14,307 nucleotides of DNA, taken from the NCBI GenBank assembly GCA_007119835.1, contig SKOX01000193.1:1-14307 (forward strand), in the 5' to 3' direction. Numbering within the stretch: position 1 is the first letter of the stretch; each line of letters starts with the position of its first letter. The notes beneath the pieces are model-generated. The model made no database searches, was not told the origin of the DNA, and saw only the letters and a program-made list of their open reading frames with translations. A program made the position numbers and the translations under genes. Origin of the DNA: Paracoccaceae bacterium. GTDB lineage: Bacteria > Pseudomonadota > Alphaproteobacteria > Rhodobacterales > Rhodobacteraceae. Below are positions 1 through 5,798 of the stretch, piece by piece.

Positions 1-1
1 C

Positions 2-727
2 TACCTCTCGATCATCACGCAGGCGATGACCTTCGCGCTGATGCTCGCCTTCTTCCGCAACGAGATGGGCTTCGGCGGCAACAACGGCCTGACCGACTTC
101 CGTGACGTGCTTGGCTTCTCGCTCTCCGACAGCCGGACACGGGTGGGGCTTTTCGTCCTCTCGGGCCTCGCCCTCGCCTTCGGGCTGATCCTCGGGCGCT
201 GGATCACGACCTCCAAGCTCGGCAAGGTCCTCGTCGCGGTGCGCGACGCCGAGGATCGCACCCGCTTCCTCGGCTACCGCGTCGAGCACTACAAGCTCTT
301 CGTCTTCACCGTGTCCGCGATGCTCGCGGGCCTCGCCGGCGCGCTCTACGTGCCGCAGATCGGGATCATCAATCCCGGCGAGTTCAGCCCGGCCAACTCG
401 ATCGAGGTCGTGATCTGGGTTGCCCTCGGCGGGCGCGGCACGCTGGTCGGCGCGGCACTCGGGGCGGTGATCGTCACCTCGGCGAAGTCCTATCTTACGG
501 CGACGATGCCGGAGCTGTGGCTGTTCGTCCTCGGCGCGATGTTCGTGCTCGTGACGATCTTCCTGCCAAGAGGCGTCCTCGGCGTGATCGAGGGCACCGT
601 CGGGTGGATGCGGCGTCCGCGGCCGAAGGCGCCGCCCACTGCCCCCGAGCCGGAGCCGCTGGCAAAGGAGGCGCCGTCGCAGGCGCCGGAAGCCCCCGCG
701 CGGCGGCCGGTGGAGGCGCGGGCGTGA
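2..727 (+). CDS. urtC: Urea ABC transporter permease UrtC, C-terminal part (5' end outside window)
   Basis: One of two membrane permeases of the high-affinity urea importer UrtABCDE, a branched-chain amino-acid (LivM-type) ABC transporter in the inner membrane. The frame is open from base 2, so the gene enters from outside; 241 residues are visible, where the family usually has about 350-390. The visible part begins YLSIITQAMTFAL and has FRNEMGFGGNNGLTDF, which is characteristic of UrtC rather than LivM. The EAA-like cytoplasmic loop (GKVLVAVRDAEDRTRFLGY) that contacts the ATPases follows, then hydrophobic helices up to FLPRGVLGVIEGTVGW. After that comes an odd tail of about 40 residues rich in Pro, Ala and Glu, probably disordered. 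The stop overlaps the GTG start of urtD by 4 nt, implying translational coupling. Identity rests on motif recall and on the urtD and urtE neighbours. Confidence 0.93.
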   Translation, partial: YLSIITQAMTFALMLAFFRNEMGFGGNNGLTDFRDVLGFSLSDSRTRVGLFVLSGLALAFGLILGRWITTSKLGKVLVAVRDAEDRTRFLGYRVEHYKLFVFTVSAMLAGLAGALYVPQIGIINPGEFSPANSIEVVIWVALGGRGTLVGAALGAVIVTSAKSYLTATMPELWLFVLGAMFVLVTIFLPRGVLGVIEGTVGWMRRPRPKAPPTAPEPEPLAKEAPSQAPEAPARRPVEARA

Positions 728-1461
728 CCACGCAGCTGCATCTCGACGACGTCCACAAGAGCTTCGACGGCTTCAAGGCGATCAACGGGCTGAACCTCGC
801 GATCGAGAAGGGCGAGCTCAGGGCGGTCGTCGGTCCGAACGGCGCCGGCAAGACGACGATGATGGACATCATAACCGGCAAGACCCGCCCCGACCGAGGC
901 CGCGTGATCTGGGACGGACACAGGGACCTCACCCGCCTCGACGAGGCGGGAACCGCCCGGATCGGCGTCGGACGCAAGTTCCAGAAGCCGACGGTCTTCG
1001 AGACACACACGGTCGAGGACAACATCGGGCTTGCGCTCGCCGCGCCGCGCGGGATCTTCGCGACGCTCTTCCACCGCCGCGCTCGACCCGAGGCCGAGCG
1101 CATCGACGAGCTCCTGGAGCTCGTGCGGCTTACCGAGGCCCGCCACCGTCTCGCCGGCGGGCTCAGCCACGGGCAGAAGCAGTGGCTCGAGATCGGGATG
1201 CTGCTCGCCCAGGAGCCCGAGCTTCTGCTGGTCGACGAGCCGGCGGCGGGCATGACCGACGCCGAGACGATGCGGACGGCAGAGCTTCTGCGCGGGATCG
1301 CCGGGCGCCACTCGGTCGTGGTGGTCGAGCACGACATGGAGTTCGTCCGCGCGCTCGGCTGCAAGGTCACGGTGCTGCACCGGGGTGCGGTGATTGCGGA
1401 AGGCTCGCTCGACCACGTGAGCGCCAACCGCGAGGTGGTCGAGGTCTATCTGGGGCGATGA
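724..1461 (+). CDS. urtD: Urea ABC transporter ATP-binding protein UrtD
   Basis: One of the two ATPases driving urea import with UrtB/UrtC at the cytoplasmic face of the membrane. The 245-residue product has a complete ABC core: Walker A GPNGAGKT (37-44), Q-loop around RKFQKPTVF (84-92), signature LSHGQ (147-151), Walker B LLLVDEP (167-173) and H-loop His203. The LSHGQKQWLEIGM signature and the DEPAAGMTDAET stretch are typical of UrtD. I chose the GTG start at 724 because a GGAGG lies 7 nt upstream, it gives the usual GTGA overlap with the urtC stop, and homology begins at once. The frame is open further upstream, but that part reads as shadow of urtC. It is followed after 1 nt by urtE, so the three genes are one operon. 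Confidence 0.95.
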   Translation: MTTQLHLDDVHKSFDGFKAINGLNLAIEKGELRAVVGPNGAGKTTMMDIITGKTRPDRGRVIWDGHRDLTRLDEAGTARIGVGRKFQKPTVFETHTVEDNIGLALAAPRGIFATLFHRRARPEAERIDELLELVRLTEARHRLAGGLSHGQKQWLEIGMLLAQEPELLLVDEPAAGMTDAETMRTAELLRGIAGRHSVVVVEHDMEFVRALGCKVTVLHRGAVIAEGSLDHVSANREVVEVYLGR

Positions 1462-1462
1462 C

Positions 1463-2158
1463 ATGCTGAACGTCGAGCGGGTCGACCTCTTCTACGGCGC
1501 CGCCCAGGCACTGCGCGGCGTCTCGATCGTCGCCGAGCCTGGACGGGTCGCCTGCCTGATGGGCCGGAACGGCGTGGGCAAGACGTCGCTCCTGCGTGCG
1601 ATCACCGGGCGGCAGGCGGTGAGCGCCGGCCGGGTGCAGTGGAACGGGCGGGACATCACCGGGCTGCGCGCCGACCAGCGGGCGCGGCTCGGGGTTGCGT
1701 CGGTGCCGCAGGGGCGCGAGATCTTCCCGCTGCTGACCGTGCGGGAAAACCTCGAGACGGGTTTCGCCGTGCTGCCGCGGCGCGCGCGGCGGGTGCCCGA
1801 CGAGGTCTTCGAGCTCTTTCCCGTGCTCGGCGAGATGCTCGGGCGGCGGGGCGGCGACCTATCGGGCGGGCAGCAGCAGCAACTCGCCATCGCGCGGGCG
1901 ATGGTGACGCGGCCGCGCCTCCTCGTCCTCGACGAGCCGACCGAAGGCATCCAGCCCTCGATCATCAAGGACATCGGCCGCGCGATCGCCTACCTGCGCG
2001 ACAAGGGCGAGATCGCGATCCTGCTCGTCGAGCAGTATTTCGACTTCGCCCGCGAGCTCGCCGACAGCTACGCCGTCATGGACCGCGGCCGGATCGTGCT
2101 CGCCGGCACGCGCGAGGACATGCAGGAGGCCGAGGTCCGGCGCTGGCTGACCGTCTGA
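1463..2158 (+). CDS. urtE: Urea ABC transporter ATP-binding protein UrtE
   Basis: Second ATPase of the urea importer, LivF-like, 231 residues, which is normal for the family. It shows Walker A GRNGVGKT (34-41), Q-loop Gln83 in SVPQGREIFP, signature LSGGQ (133-137) and Walker B LLVLDEP (153-159). LLVEQYFDF follows, with Gln in place of the H-loop His; this is usual for LivF/UrtE and not a defect. LDEPTEGIQPSII is a UrtE-type sequence. The ATG lies 1 nt after the urtD stop, with a GGGG purine stretch upstream as a modest ribosome binding site. It is the last gene of the operon here. In many alphaproteobacteria ureD and urease structural genes follow; in this window they do not, so urease would have to be encoded elsewhere. 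Confidence 0.95.
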   Translation: MLNVERVDLFYGAAQALRGVSIVAEPGRVACLMGRNGVGKTSLLRAITGRQAVSAGRVQWNGRDITGLRADQRARLGVASVPQGREIFPLLTVRENLETGFAVLPRRARRVPDEVFELFPVLGEMLGRRGGDLSGGQQQQLAIARAMVTRPRLLVLDEPTEGIQPSIIKDIGRAIAYLRDKGEIAILLVEQYFDFARELADSYAVMDRGRIVLAGTREDMQEAEVRRWLTV

Positions 2159-2216
2159 CAGGGGCCGCGGCCGCAACCTCGGTCGCGGCCAGGCCGAAGT
2201 AACCGCCGGCAGGCCG

Positions 2217-2240
2217 CCGCCGGCGCCGAGACGCCGGCGG
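2217..2240. terminator. GC-rich hairpin between convergent urtE and the CBS gene
   Basis: A perfect 9-bp stem (CCGCCGGCG / CGCCGGCGG) with a 6-nt loop lies 58 nt after the urtE stop and 17 nt beyond the stop of the converging CBS gene. There is no T-run on either side, so it is not a textbook intrinsic terminator. Its place between convergent genes suggests a bidirectional transcription barrier or an mRNA 3' end stabiliser. An upstream copy of CCGCCGGC (2203-2210) could compete for the same partner arm. Confidence 0.5.
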
Positions 2241-2257
2241 ACGGCTCGCTTCCGGGT

Positions 2258-2692
2258 CTAGCGCCGCGGCTGACCCGACGGCTCGGAGATGCCCTTCAGC
2301 GCCCGCAAGGCCGCCTGCTCGGACTCTGCGCCGCTGCGGGCGAGATCGGCGAGCGCGACGACGCCGACCAGGCGCTTGTCGCGGTTCAGCACCGGCAGGC
2401 GATGCACCTGATGCTCTTCCATGAGTTCGCCCGCGCGCTCGACCGGCTCGTCCTCGAAGCAGTAGTAGATGCCCTCCGACATCACCTGCTGCACGGTCTG
2501 TGCCCCGGAAGCGTCGCCGGCGATGCCGCGCACGACGATGTCACGGTCGGTCACCATGCCGACCAGCCGGTCGTTCTCGCCGACCGGCAGCGCGCCGACA
2601 TCGTCCTCGCGCATCTTCCGGGCGGCATCCTCGATCTTCGTGGTCGGGTCGGTCAGGTCGACGCTCGGTGTCATGATTTCCGAGATCTGCAT
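2258..2692 (-). CDS. Twin CBS-domain protein (BON-less, stress-type)
   Basis: Soluble 144-residue protein made almost wholly of two CBS domains (about 7-60 and 70-120), a Bateman pair that in this family binds adenine nucleotides or related ligands. The start MQISEIMTP is the usual beginning of such stand-alone CBS proteins. DRLVGMVTDRDIV and KRLVGVVALADLA are the typical ends of the first and second domains. No catalytic or DNA-binding domain is attached, so it probably senses energy state and regulates a partner by contact; the partner is unknown. The start is supported by GGAG 8 nt upstream. Transcription probably begins from a GGAAC-N17-GGTT element about 50-75 nt upstream of the ATG (finding 1), which would place it in the EcfG general stress response. 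It diverges from the aldo/keto reductase gene. Confidence 0.9.
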   Translation of the reverse strand: MQISEIMTPSVDLTDPTTKIEDAARKMREDDVGALPVGENDRLVGMVTDRDIVVRGIAGDASGAQTVQQVMSEGIYYCFEDEPVERAGELMEEHQVHRLPVLNRDKRLVGVVALADLARSGAESEQAALRALKGISEPSGQPRR

Positions 2693-2743
2693 GATCGGTG
2701 CTCCATTCGTCAGGTGTGATAAGTTGCGACGCGGCAGAAAGCT

Positions 2744-2769
2744 AACCGCGACCCGGCCAGCCGCGTTCC
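2744..2769 (-). promoter_or_regulatory. Candidate EcfG-type stress promoter for the CBS gene
   Basis: Read on the minus strand, GGAAC (2769-2765) is followed by exactly 17 nt and then GGTT (2747-2744). The alphaproteobacterial EcfG (general stress sigma factor) consensus is GGAAC-N16/17-CGTT, so 8 of 9 positions match. The predicted transcription start is near 2737, leaving a leader of about 45 nt before the ATG at 2692. The divergent promoter at 2867-2892 has the same layout and shares GGAACGCG and GGTTAG beyond the core. Confidence 0.65.
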
Positions 2770-2778
2770 GGGCCCTGC

Positions 2779-2794
2779 GCGGAAAAGTTTCCGC
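2779..2794. promoter_or_regulatory. 16-bp palindrome GCGGAAA-AG-TTTCCGC in divergent promoter region
   Basis: Two perfect 7-bp inverted arms separated by AG lie 10 bp upstream of the -35 element of the CBS promoter and about 73 bp upstream of the reductase -35. It is relatively A/T-rich at the centre within a very GC-rich region. Its size and symmetry suit a dimeric regulator site. No regulator can be named from the sequence. Confidence 0.35.
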
Positions 2795-2866
2795 CTGCCA
2801 CGAGCCGCCGCGTCCAGATGGACCGCCGCCCGCGGCGGCCGGCTTGCGGCACCGCCCACTGCTGCG

Positions 2867-2892
2867 GGAACGCGTCGGCGGTATGTCTGGTT
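2867..2892 (+). promoter_or_regulatory. Candidate EcfG-type stress promoter for the aldo/keto reductase operon
   Basis: GGAAC (2867-2871), 17 nt, then GGTT (2889-2892) matches GGAAC-N16/17-CGTT at 8 of 9 positions. The predicted start is near 2899, giving a leader of about 65 nt before the ATG at 2964. An 8-bp direct repeat, GGTTAGTA, occurs at 2889-2896 and 2900-2907, 11 bp apart (about one helical turn), so the -10 region sits in a small duplication. Confidence 0.65.
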
Positions 2893-2963
2893 AGTATCGG
2901 GTTAGTAGCGGGGAACAGCCTTGCCCGCCGGTTCTGGCAGCCGTGCTGCCCGAGAGGAGTGCC

Positions 2964-3767
2964 ATGGACGCATCCGAGACGATCGAACTCCGCACGGGCC
3001 GGCGCATGCCGGTCCTTGGCCTCGGCACCTGGCAGCTCACGCGGGAGACCGCCGCCACGGTTCAGGGCGCCGTGGAGGCGGGCTACCGGATGATCGACAC
3101 CGCCGTCGACTACGGCACCCAGCCCGGCATCGGCGAAGCCCTCAGGCGGATCGAACTGGACCGTGCCGAACTTTTCGTCGTGACGAAGGTCGAGGAGGAC
3201 GATCAGGCCTACGACGCCGTGCAGCGGGACCTCGGCGAGATCGGGCTCGACTACGCGGATCTCACGCTGATCCACAGGCCGCCGCCGTCCGGCGCCGGCG
3301 AGGCTCTCTGGCGGGAGCTGATGCGGGCGCGCGACGATGGGCTGGTGCGGGACATCGGGGTCAGCAACTACCCGGGGAAGCTCCTCGACACGCTGGCGGA
3401 GGCCACGGGCGAGATGCCCGCGGTCAACCAGATCGAGTGGAGCCCGTTCGGTTTCAGCGATGCCCTCCTGCACCACCATCGCGAGCGGAACGTGGTGATC
3501 CAGGCGTACAGCCCGCTCATGCGGGGACGACGGCTGGACGACGAGCGGCTCGCGCGCGTCGCAGAGAAATACGGCAGGACGCCCGCGCAGATCCTGCTGC
3601 GATGGAGCCTTCAGAAGGGCACGGTGCCGATCCCGAAGGCGAACCGTCGCGCGCACTACGAGGAAAATCTTGCCGTGTTCGACTTCGAGCTGGCCGACGA
3701 GGAGATGTCGGCCCTCGACGCACTCAACGAGCACTATTCGTCACTCGGCACCTTGCCGTACGTGTGA
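2964..3767 (+). CDS. Aldo/keto reductase (2,5-diketo-gluconate reductase type)
   Basis: Cytosolic NADPH-dependent reductase of carbonyl compounds, 267 residues, a (beta/alpha)8 barrel of the short bacterial AKR5-like type. The catalytic tetrad is intact: Asp45 and Tyr50 (GYRMIDTAVDYGT), Lys75 (VVTKVE) and His104 (LTLIHRP). The cofactor-binding end VPIPKANRR (221-229) has the Lys and Arg that usually grip the 2'-phosphate of NADPH. Start at 2964 is fixed by AGGAG 6-7 nt upstream and by homology starting at once; a longer in-frame reading from 2943 has no such site. It is the first gene after the EcfG-type promoter at 2867-2892, and the next gene begins 35 nt later on the same strand, so the two are probably cotranscribed. 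In a stress context detoxification of reactive aldehydes is the likely role; the substrate cannot be read from sequence. Confidence 0.92.
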   Translation: MDASETIELRTGRRMPVLGLGTWQLTRETAATVQGAVEAGYRMIDTAVDYGTQPGIGEALRRIELDRAELFVVTKVEEDDQAYDAVQRDLGEIGLDYADLTLIHRPPPSGAGEALWRELMRARDDGLVRDIGVSNYPGKLLDTLAEATGEMPAVNQIEWSPFGFSDALLHHHRERNVVIQAYSPLMRGRRLDDERLARVAEKYGRTPAQILLRWSLQKGTVPIPKANRRAHYEENLAVFDFELADEEMSALDALNEHYSSLGTLPYV

Positions 3768-3802
3768 GGCGCCGAGCGACTCCGCGAAGAAAGGAGGCTT
3801 GT

Positions 3803-4561
3803 ATGGCCGACAAGGATAGGGACGACGTTCTCGAGCAGGGGGACATCTTCTTTTTCTACCGCCCGCGCGTCGAGGAGGACGACCCCGAGGCGCTGGGCGA
3901 CGTGCAGCGTTTCCATGTGGTGCTCCGCCCCGAGGGCGGCAGCAAGACCCGGCTCCTGACGGTGGCGCGCAAGCGACTGCCGGACATCGGGCGGCATGAG
4001 CGCGAATGGGGCTTCGTCGATGCCGTCAGCGATGACGCGAAGGCTATCGCCAGGAGCCTGCGCGAGGAGGTCTACGAGACCAAGACCCGCGGCGAGCGAC
4101 GCCGGCCCGCGGCCAGGCCCGCGGGCGAGGGCGTCTATGCGATCGCGCTGGTCGACGGGCAGATGCACCTCGTCTACCTGCTCGAGCTTCCCGACGAGCC
4201 GGGGGAGGCGCAGGAGGCGCTCAACATCGCGCCGGAGGCGAGCTTCGCCCTGTCGGTCAAGAACCCGGAGAAGGGCCAGCCGGTGGCGGCTGGGCTGCGC
4301 GACGAGGACAAGGCGGACTACCCGCAGCGGCTGCAGGAGCTGTTCAGGGGTCGCCGCTTCGACCAGGAGGACCTCGCGCTGCTCGATTACGAAGGCGCCG
4401 AGTTCGTGCTGATCGGTGCCCGCGAGGACCCGCGCCGGGCCTACGACATCGCGCTCGACGCCGAGCGGGAGGACTACGATCACTCCGACACGCTGACCAA
4501 GCTGCGGCTCGCCAAGTCGCGCCAGCCGATCCGGCCGCTCGTCGAGGGCGACTGGGCGTAA
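3803..4561 (+). CDS. Conserved hypothetical protein of unknown function, stress-operon member
   Basis: I do not recognise a named domain. The 252-residue product has no signal peptide or membrane helix and is rich in Asp, Glu, Arg and Leu, with a pattern of a compact cytosolic protein. It opens with DVLEQGDIFFFYRPRV, followed by a strand-rich segment (VQRFHVVLRPEG, TRLLTVARKRLP). A basic stretch ETKTRGERRRPAARPAGEG (about 96-114) lies mid-N-terminal. Later come VYLLELPDEPG, FALSVKNPEKG, a YPQRLQELFRGRRF motif and LLDYEGAEFVLIGA. These blocks look like conserved family signatures, and I recall similar hypothetical proteins near stress genes in other proteobacteria, but no function. The ribosome binding site AAAGGAGG, 6 nt from the ATG, is one of the strongest in the window and suggests high expression. 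It probably shares the EcfG-type promoter of the reductase and ends at a hairpin (4573-4618). Confidence 0.85.
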   Translation: MADKDRDDVLEQGDIFFFYRPRVEEDDPEALGDVQRFHVVLRPEGGSKTRLLTVARKRLPDIGRHEREWGFVDAVSDDAKAIARSLREEVYETKTRGERRRPAARPAGEGVYAIALVDGQMHLVYLLELPDEPGEAQEALNIAPEASFALSVKNPEKGQPVAAGLRDEDKADYPQRLQELFRGRRFDQEDLALLDYEGAEFVLIGAREDPRRAYDIALDAEREDYDHSDTLTKLRLAKSRQPIRPLVEGDWA

Positions 4562-4572
4562 GGTCAACGCGA

Positions 4573-4618
4573 CGGCGGCAGGCGGGAGAGGCGGAACCGG
4601 CGCCGCCACCTGCCGCCG
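4573..4618 (+). terminator. Strong nested hairpin after the unknown gene
   Basis: A perfect 10-bp stem (CGGCGGCAGG at 4573-4582 with CCTGCCGCCG at 4609-4618) encloses a second stem, GGCGG (4590-4594) with CCGCC (4603-4607). It begins 12 nt after the stop at 4561 and ends 9 bp before the next promoter candidate, the place expected for an end-of-operon structure. There is no T-run, so termination may need Rho, or the hairpin may only protect the 3' end. Confidence 0.5.
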
Positions 4619-4627
4619 ACCGCGCCC

Positions 4628-4652
4628 GGAACCTTGCACGCAGGCATCCGTT
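4628..4652 (+). promoter_or_regulatory. Perfect-consensus EcfG-type stress promoter
   Basis: GGAAC (4628-4632), exactly 16 nt, then CGTT (4649-4652) matches the alphaproteobacterial EcfG consensus at every position. The predicted start is near 4660, about 65 nt before the ATG of the small membrane protein at 4726, and no other gene lies between. It is the best of the three such elements in 1.9 kb. Confidence 0.75.
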
Positions 4653-4725
4653 TGCCTCCCGCGCGCGTTAAGACGCTTCGAGCCGGACGAGACGGCTCCT
4701 AGTTCCTGGGGAGAGCAGCCGCACC

Positions 4726-4923
4726 ATGTTCTGGATCTGGATCATCATCCTGCTCATCGGGCTCCTGATCGTGCTGCTTCCGCCCTGGCCCTACATGCAG
4801 GAGCGGGATCTGGGCTATGGCCCGAGCGCGATCGCGTTCACGCTGATCCTGCTGATCCTGCTGCTGTGGTGGCTCGGCTTCATCGCCCTCTGGACGCCGC
4901 GGCACGCGCCGGTGGGCACCTGA
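4726..4923 (+). CDS. Small DUF3309-like membrane protein
   Basis: 65-residue, very hydrophobic protein with two predicted membrane helices (about 2-20 and 36-57) joined by a short loop with PPWPYMQERDLGYGPSA. The PxWPY...GYGPS pattern between two helices is the signature I associate with DUF3309, a family of tiny membrane proteins common in proteobacteria and often found among stress genes; its biochemical role is unknown. The C-terminal ALWTPRHAPVGT makes it slightly longer than the usual 50-55 residues. A GGGGAGAG purine stretch lies upstream of the ATG. The gene is directly downstream of the perfect EcfG-type promoter at 4628-4652 and is followed 67 nt later by another tiny membrane protein. 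Confidence 0.8.
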   Translation: MFWIWIIILLIGLLIVLLPPWPYMQERDLGYGPSAIAFTLILLILLLWWLGFIALWTPRHAPVGT

Positions 4924-4990
4924 ACCGCAGCCTCGCGCCCTCGCGGTCTGCGGGTGACGAGGCCCCGGCACGGCATGGAAAGGAAAGATC

Positions 4991-5203
4991 ATGCAGGAAA
5001 ACGTCGGCGACGAGGACCGGCTGGTGCGGTCGATCGTCGGCCCTGCGCTCGTGGTGGCGGGGCTGACCACGCTGGGCGCGCGGGAGGGCCGGGCCGTCGG
5101 TCTGGCGGCAACGATCGCCGGCGCGCTGATCATCGAAAGCGCGGTGACACGGGTCTGCCCGCTGAACGCCGCGCTCGGCATCGACACGCTGAATAGGCCC
5201 TAG
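4991..5203 (+). CDS. Small DUF2892 (YgaP-type membrane segment) protein
   Basis: 70-residue protein with the DUF2892 layout: N-terminal ENVGDEDRLVRSIVGPALV, a hairpin of two hydrophobic helices (about 15-27 and 35-48), then CPLNAALGIDTL. The N-G-x-D-R-x-x-R start and the CPL...LGIDT end are the family hallmarks, known from the membrane tail of the rhodanese YgaP and from many stand-alone small proteins. The single Cys is Cys56. In this copy the loop between helices carries TLGAREGRAVG instead of the more usual aromatic residues. Role unknown; in YgaP this part anchors the protein in the inner membrane. The start has a GGAAAGGAAAG purine-rich ribosome site. It has no clear promoter of its own and probably shares that at 4628-4652. 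Confidence 0.8.
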   Translation: MQENVGDEDRLVRSIVGPALVVAGLTTLGAREGRAVGLAATIAGALIIESAVTRVCPLNAALGIDTLNRP

Positions 5204-5405
5204 GCGCCAGGCGGGCGTTTCGTCAGGCGGTCTCTCGCGGCAAGGTGGCGCAGGCCCCATCCCGCCGGCAGCGGTGGCAGCGCCGCGGGCCGCAGGAATG
5301 CCGCACCGGCCGCGCCCTGACCGCATCGTGAGGGATCGCGGCTTGACCAGCCGTCCGCCCTGCCCACTGTTGGATCACGGCACGTGGACAGTTTGGAGGT
5401 AGACG
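5204..5405. other. 202-bp gap upstream of the exported peptide gene
   Basis: No reading frame with coding character is visible. The only recognisable items are a weak promoter candidate at 5343-5371 and the ribosome binding site of the next gene. A short GC-rich stretch just after the DUF2892 stop (CGCC...GGCGTTTCG, about 5194-5222) could form a weak 4-bp hairpin but is not convincing. Confidence 0.4.
5343..5371 (+). promoter_or_regulatory. Weak housekeeping-type promoter candidate for the exported peptide gene
   Basis: CTTGAC(C) at 5342-5348 matches the alphaproteobacterial RpoD -35, but the -10 at the correct 17-nt spacing, ACTGTT (5366-5371), matches poorly. The leader would be about 28 nt. 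No GGAAC-type element is present here, unlike the neighbouring stress genes. Confidence 0.25.
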
Positions 5406-5630
5406 ATGAAGCTTGAGCGGATCGCGCATGTCACCCCGCGGCGCCTCGGCGCGGCACTGCTGACCGCATCGGCGGCCGGTGCTGCGCTTCTGGCCGGCGG
5501 GCCGGCACTCGCGGCCGAGCCCGGCATGATGCTCGAGGGCCTCGACGCCTGCCGCATCGGCGATTTCGGCTGCGGCCACGGCTTCGGCTGCCCTTGCCAC
5601 CTCCTGCCGCCGGTCACGACCGCGCACTGA
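5406..5630 (+). CDS. Small predicted exported Cys/His-rich peptide
   Basis: 74-residue product of no family I recognise. It has a Sec-type signal peptide: positive start (MKLERIAHVTPRR), hydrophobic core about 14-32, and an ALA cleavage site giving a mature peptide from about residue 37. The mature part is only about 38 residues and contains CRIGDFGCGHGFGCPCH, with cysteines 49, 56, 62 and 64 and histidines 58 and 65, plus a C-terminal His. Four Cys and two His in 17 residues suggest metal binding or disulphides after export. Arg12-Arg13 precede the core but the context is a poor Tat motif. GGAGG 6 nt before the ATG is a near-ideal ribosome site, arguing that this is a real gene. No maturation enzyme, metal transporter or metal regulator is adjacent, so a link to metal handling is speculative. 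Confidence 0.7.
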   Translation: MKLERIAHVTPRRLGAALLTASAAGAALLAGGPALAAEPGMMLEGLDACRIGDFGCGHGFGCPCHLLPPVTTAH

Positions 5631-5638
5631 CGTCTGCG

Positions 5639-5660
5639 CCCGGCGGGCTGTCTCGCCGGG
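5639..5660 (+). terminator. Hairpin after the exported peptide gene
   Basis: CCCGGCG (5639-5645) pairs perfectly with CGCCGGG (5654-5660) around an 8-nt loop, starting 9 nt after the stop codon. There is no T-run. The site is right for a transcript end between convergent genes. Confidence 0.4.
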
Positions 5661-5761
5661 AACACCGAAGGGCGGACTCGCTCCGCGAGGGACGCGGCGG
5701 CGACGTTGACTTCGGCGGCGTGATCGCGCGGATCGTGTGCCGGCCCACCGGGGCGCGCGCT

Positions 5762-5777
5762 TCCGCCTCGCGGCGGA
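5762..5777 (-). terminator. Hairpin with GNRA-type loop after the cis-prenyltransferase gene
   Basis: On the minus strand TCCGCC-GCGA-GGCGGA forms a 6-bp stem closed by a GCGA (GNRA) tetraloop, beginning 21 nt after the stop of the cis-prenyltransferase gene. No T-run follows, so it may be a stabilising 3' structure rather than a full terminator. Confidence 0.35.
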
Positions 5778-5798
5778 TCGCGCCCGCAGGACGCCTGA

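Noticed and set aside
490..1464. Long open frames antisense to urtC/urtD, and similar long antisense frames opposite 2742-4639, 6551-8755 and 8547-10727
   Set aside because: They mirror well-supported genes with intact motifs, have Arg/Ala/Val-rich composition typical of shadows in GC-rich DNA, and show no recognisable domain.
2912..2938. Second GGAAC (2912-2916) upstream of the aldo/keto reductase as another stress promoter
   Set aside because: The only following GGTT is 13 nt away, too close, and nothing matches at 16-17 nt.
4593..4620. GGAAC inside the hairpin after the 252-aa gene
   Set aside because: No CGTT-like element at 16-17 nt; the sequence is better explained as part of the nested hairpin.
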